Origin: an uncultured Clostridia bacterium
GTDB lineage: Bacteria; Bacillota; Clostridia; Oscillospirales; Ruminococcaceae
Length of the DNA: 64,000 nt
Direction of reading: 5' to 3'
Assembly: GCA_947623585.1 (NCBI GenBank)
Contig: CANQHA010000011.1
Location: forward strand, 1-64,000
Under the pieces are notes generated by a model, which ran no database searches, was not told the origin of the DNA, and was given only the letters and a program-made list of their open reading frames with translations. Shown here piece by piece: positions 61,877 through 64,000 of the stretch (the stretch's first letter is position 1; the number at the start of each line of letters is the position of its first letter). The translations under genes and the position numbers were made by a program.

Positions 61877-62661
61877 TAAAACACCACCCCGAGCCCCTGA
61901 GTTTCGACCGGCGCTATCGTTAAAACGTAGTCGCGGTTTTTCACAAAATCCTCCCCGAGAGTGCGTAAAAGCGTGTTTTCCGCGACCCGTGGGGTGTTGT
62001 TCTCGCGGCTGAGGTGCCCGAGGATTATTCTTCGGGTGCCGCTTTCGATCAAAAGCCTGACCTCGCGCGCGCTGTCGGAATTTGATAAATGCCCCACTTT
62101 TGAGGCGATGCGCTGCTTGAGAAGGTATGGGTAGGGACCGCTTCGGAGCATCGACTCGTCATAGTTCGATTCGAGCAGCACAAGGTCCGAGCCGCGCAGC
62201 TCGGAATCGACCCTTTCGGTCACATGGCCGAGGTCGGTGCAAACGCAGCAGATCTTGCCGTCGGGCGTATGTATCTTATAGCCGACGCTTTCTGCGGCGT
62301 CGTGCGGGGTCGGGTAAGAATTGACGAAAAATCCTCTCGCCTCGGCGCCCGAGCCTATCTCATAAAGCTCGGTCTCGGGTGAAACAAGGTCGTGCGCGGC
62401 GAGGAAATTAAGCGTTCCCGCCGAGGCGTAGACCGGCACCTTGAAGGTTTTTGCAAAAACCTTCAGGCCGTTGATATGGTCGGCGTGGTCGTGAGTGATA
62501 AACACCGCGCTGACCGCGCTTGCGGGGATATCGTTCTGCAAAAGCGCAGAAACAAGCCGTTTGCAGCTCGCTCCAGCGTCGATGAGGATTCCGCCCGAGG
62601 GCGTTCCGACGAAGTGCGCGTTTGCCGAGCTCGAGGAAAAAAGCGGATATATCCTTGCCAA
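61876..62661 (-). CDS. walJ: MBL-fold metallohydrolase, WalJ/YycJ-like
   Basis: A 261-residue metallo-beta-lactamase-fold protein. I favour the TTG at 62659-62661 (LARIYPLFSSSSANAHFVGT) because GAAAGGAAG lies in front of it and the family normally starts near ARIYPLFSSS; an ATG 18 codons earlier has no such site. Metal motif THDHADHINGL, then a later His in GHLSNSDSAREVRLLI and the Asp in CTDLGHVTE. The family is linked to cell wall metabolism through WalRK in Bacillus, but no walRK is nearby. It is 28 bases after the P-loop gene. Confidence 0.87.
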   Translation of the reverse strand: MARIYPLFSSSSANAHFVGTPSGGILIDAGASCKRLVSALLQNDIPASAVSAVFITHDHADHINGLKVFAKTFKVPVYASAGTLNFLAAHDLVSPETELYEIGSGAEARGFFVNSYPTPHDAAESVGYKIHTPDGKICCVCTDLGHVTERVDSELRGSDLVLLESNYDESMLRSGPYPYLLKQRIASKVGHLSNSDSAREVRLLIESGTRRIILGHLSRENNTPRVAENTLLRTLGEDFVKNRDYVLTIAPVETQGLGVVF

Positions 62662-62689
62662 ATCAGTCTTCCTTTCAAAATAAAAGCTG

Positions 62690-63217
62690 TCAGACAGACA
62701 GCTCGCGACGCTCATTTATATAATTTAAAATAATATTGACGTTTTCAAATGTGGGTTTCTCTCCGTCAAGCTCCAAAAAAGGCTTTTCGGGGAGCATCGC
62801 TCGGGCCATTCGTTCGGAGGGATCGCGGTTTTCGCACATTTTTATGAACGCTTCGCAGTTTTCAAACATATCTCCGCCCGAAAGGACCCTTTCGCCAAAG
62901 CGTTCGAGGTGCCGCGCGCGAATCCTTTTTAAACGAACATCAAGAGGAACCTCGAGCCAGAAAACCGCCGAAATAAGGTCGTCTATGCCATAGCCGTCGG
63001 GCGAGACCGAGGCGAAAACGAAGCCGCCGGAAAGTGCGTCTTGCCGAAGAAGACGAGCGATCTCGGATTTATCGCGCTCGACCGAAAAGGGCGGCTCGGC
63101 CGGAGGAAAATAATAATCCTCGATGTCTAAAAACCGCAGCCCGAGGGCGTTTGCGACTGCTTTTGCAAGGGTGGATTTGCCCGAGCCGTTCATTCCGCAG
63201 ACCGCGAAGCCGCTCAT
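62690..63217 (-). CDS. P-loop kinase-like ATPase
   Basis: A 175-residue protein with Walker [21 protein letters not shown] and a downstream Asp-Tyr pair (DIEDYYFPP). The chain is of shikimate/uridine-kinase size and has a basic Arg-rich LID-like stretch ([20 protein letters not shown]). Substrate residues of known kinases are not clear. It overlaps murA by four bases and precedes walJ, and it is unlike the kinase at 44341. Function unknown. Confidence 0.8.
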   Translation of the reverse strand: MSGFAVCGMNGSGKSTLAKAVANALGLRFLDIEDYYFPPAEPPFSVERDKSEIARLLRQDALSGGFVFASVSPDGYGIDDLISAVFWLEVPLDVRLKRIRARHLERFGERVLSGGDMFENCEAFIKMCENRDPSERMARAMLPEKPFLELDGEKPTFENVNIILNYINERRELSV

Positions 63218-64000
63218 ACGGCCATTCGCTGATTGTCATAGTCGGTCACTCGGGTGATGTCCGCTCCGAGAGCCCGCAGCTTAACGTCGATGTTTTCATA
63301 GCCGCGCTCGATGTGATAGATGTCCTCGACGACGGTGGTGCCGTTTGCCATCATTCCCGCGATGACGAGAGCAGCGCCCGCCCGAAGATCGGTCGCCTTG
63401 ACGGTTGCTCCCGAAAGCTCGGAGACGCCCTGAATAACGGCGGTCGTGCCCTCAACGGTGATGTCGGCTCCGAAACGTCGAAGCTCGTTGACATATCTGA
63501 ATCTGTTGTCAAAAATGCTGTCGGTGACAACGCTTGTCCCGTCGGCGGTGGTCAGCATCGTTGAGAACTGGGGCTGCATATCGGTCGGGAAGCCGGGGTG
63601 CGGCATGGTTTTGAAGCTGGTTTTCATCAGCTTGCTGTCGCATTTGACGTGAATGCTGTCGTCGAACTCCTCAACGAAAGCGCCCGCCTTGCGCAGCTTG
63701 TCGGTAATAGATTCGAGGTGCTTGGGTATTACGTTTTTCACGAGAACGTCGCCCTTGGTCGCCGCCGCCGCCACCATATATGTGCCCGCCTCGATAGGGT
63801 CGGGGATTATTCCGTAGGTCACGCCGTGGAGATATTTAACTCCGCGGATTTTTATAACGTCGGTGCCGGCGCCCATGATGTCGGCTCCCATTGAGTTGAG
63901 GAAGTTTGCGAGGTCAACGATCTGAGGCTCTTTCGCGGCGTTTTCGATAACGGTGAGGCCCTCGGCCTTGACTGCCGCAAAGATAGCGTTTATCGTGCCG
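63214..64000 (-). CDS. murA: UDP-N-acetylglucosamine 1-carboxyvinyltransferase (partial)
   Basis: The C-terminal 262 residues of the enzyme that starts peptidoglycan synthesis (UDP-GlcNAc plus phosphoenolpyruvate). The 5' part lies beyond the right edge of the window; the reading frame is open through 64000 ([20 protein letters not shown]). Visible signatures are [27 protein letters not shown], and [20 protein letters not shown] near the end. The catalytic PEP-binding Cys would be in the missing half. It overlaps the P-loop gene by four bases, so murA, the kinase, walJ, rlmH and a GNAT appear to form one operon. Confidence 0.94.
   Translation of the reverse strand, partial: GTINAIFAAVKAEGLTVIENAAKEPQIVDLANFLNSMGADIMGAGTDVIKIRGVKYLHGVTYGIIPDPIEAGTYMVAAAATKGDVLVKNVIPKHLESITDKLRKAGAFVEEFDDSIHVKCDSKLMKTSFKTMPHPGFPTDMQPQFSTMLTTADGTSVVTDSIFDNRFRYVNELRRFGADITVEGTTAVIQGVSELSGATVKATDLRAGAALVIAGMMANGTTVVEDIYHIERGYENIDVKLRALGADITRVTDYDNQRMAV

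Overview
The window looks like a chromosomal segment of a strictly anaerobic, spore-forming, plant-fibre-degrading member of the Clostridia, most like the Oscillospiraceae/Ruminococcaceae. The evidence is a stage V sporulation regulator (SpoVT), a multisubunit electron-bifurcating-type [FeFe] hydrogenase operon, a GH94 cellobiose/cellodextrin phosphorylase, two GH5 endoglucanases, strong AGGAGG-type ribosome binding sites, and many near-perfect TTGACA-17-TATAAT promoters. Species assignment is inference; no rRNA is present. The right edge cuts through murA.

Layout. 1-8.6 kb: a Cys-rich unknown protein with a 65-bp duplication that rewrites its C-terminus, spoVT, a small lipoprotein, a PfkB-family sugar kinase, an LTA-synthase-like enzyme, a YitT protein, an iron alcohol dehydrogenase, and a small locus of two XRE regulators plus a Spo0A-C-like small protein sharing TTGTGATATT operator-like sites. 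8.6-16.9 kb (minus strand): a ten-gene hydrogenase operon. It holds catalytic HydA, NADH/FMN subunit HydB, HndB-type and NuoE-type ferredoxins, and an interleaved cassette of two GHKL ATPases, two DRTGG proteins, a PHP phosphoesterase and a second, degenerate hydrogenase-like protein. 17-23.3 kb: tatD, a PH-like protein, a polysaccharide deacetylase, serC-serA, glyS. 23.3-32.7 kb: the rimP-nusA-rnpM-ylxQ-infB-rbfA-nrnA-truB-ribF-gltX translation operon. 32.7-37.8 kb: a Gld-like ABC exporter with two large accessory membrane proteins. 38-46.5 kb: cellodextrin phosphorylase, a DUF378 protein, a leucine-rich-repeat lipoprotein, metG, a P-loop kinase, a GNAT, tRNA-Arg(CCG), and about 0.95 kb of gene-free repeat- and palindrome-rich DNA that includes a duplicated tRNA 3' end. 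46.5-52.4 kb: flavodoxin, citrate synthase, and a VCBS-type lipoprotein with a two-component system. 52.4-60.9 kb: DUF1385-prmC-recA-recX-rimO-pgsA-DUF3267, then one lipoprotein and one apparently cytosolic GH5 endoglucanase. 60.9-64 kb (minus strand): murA (partial), P-loop kinase, walJ-like MBL hydrolase, rlmH, GNAT.

How it fits together. The GH5 enzymes and GH94 phosphorylase give a route from beta-glucan to cellodextrins to sugar phosphates. The hydrogenase and alcohol dehydrogenase dispose of the fermentation electrons. The most interesting unit is the signalling-like cassette embedded in the hydrogenase operon, which could report H2 or redox state; this is inference. The best non-coding signals are the duplicated tRNA-Arg end with its palindromes, heptad repeats between the LRR lipoprotein and metG, an orphan perfect promoter near 1.45 kb, and the XRE operator set.
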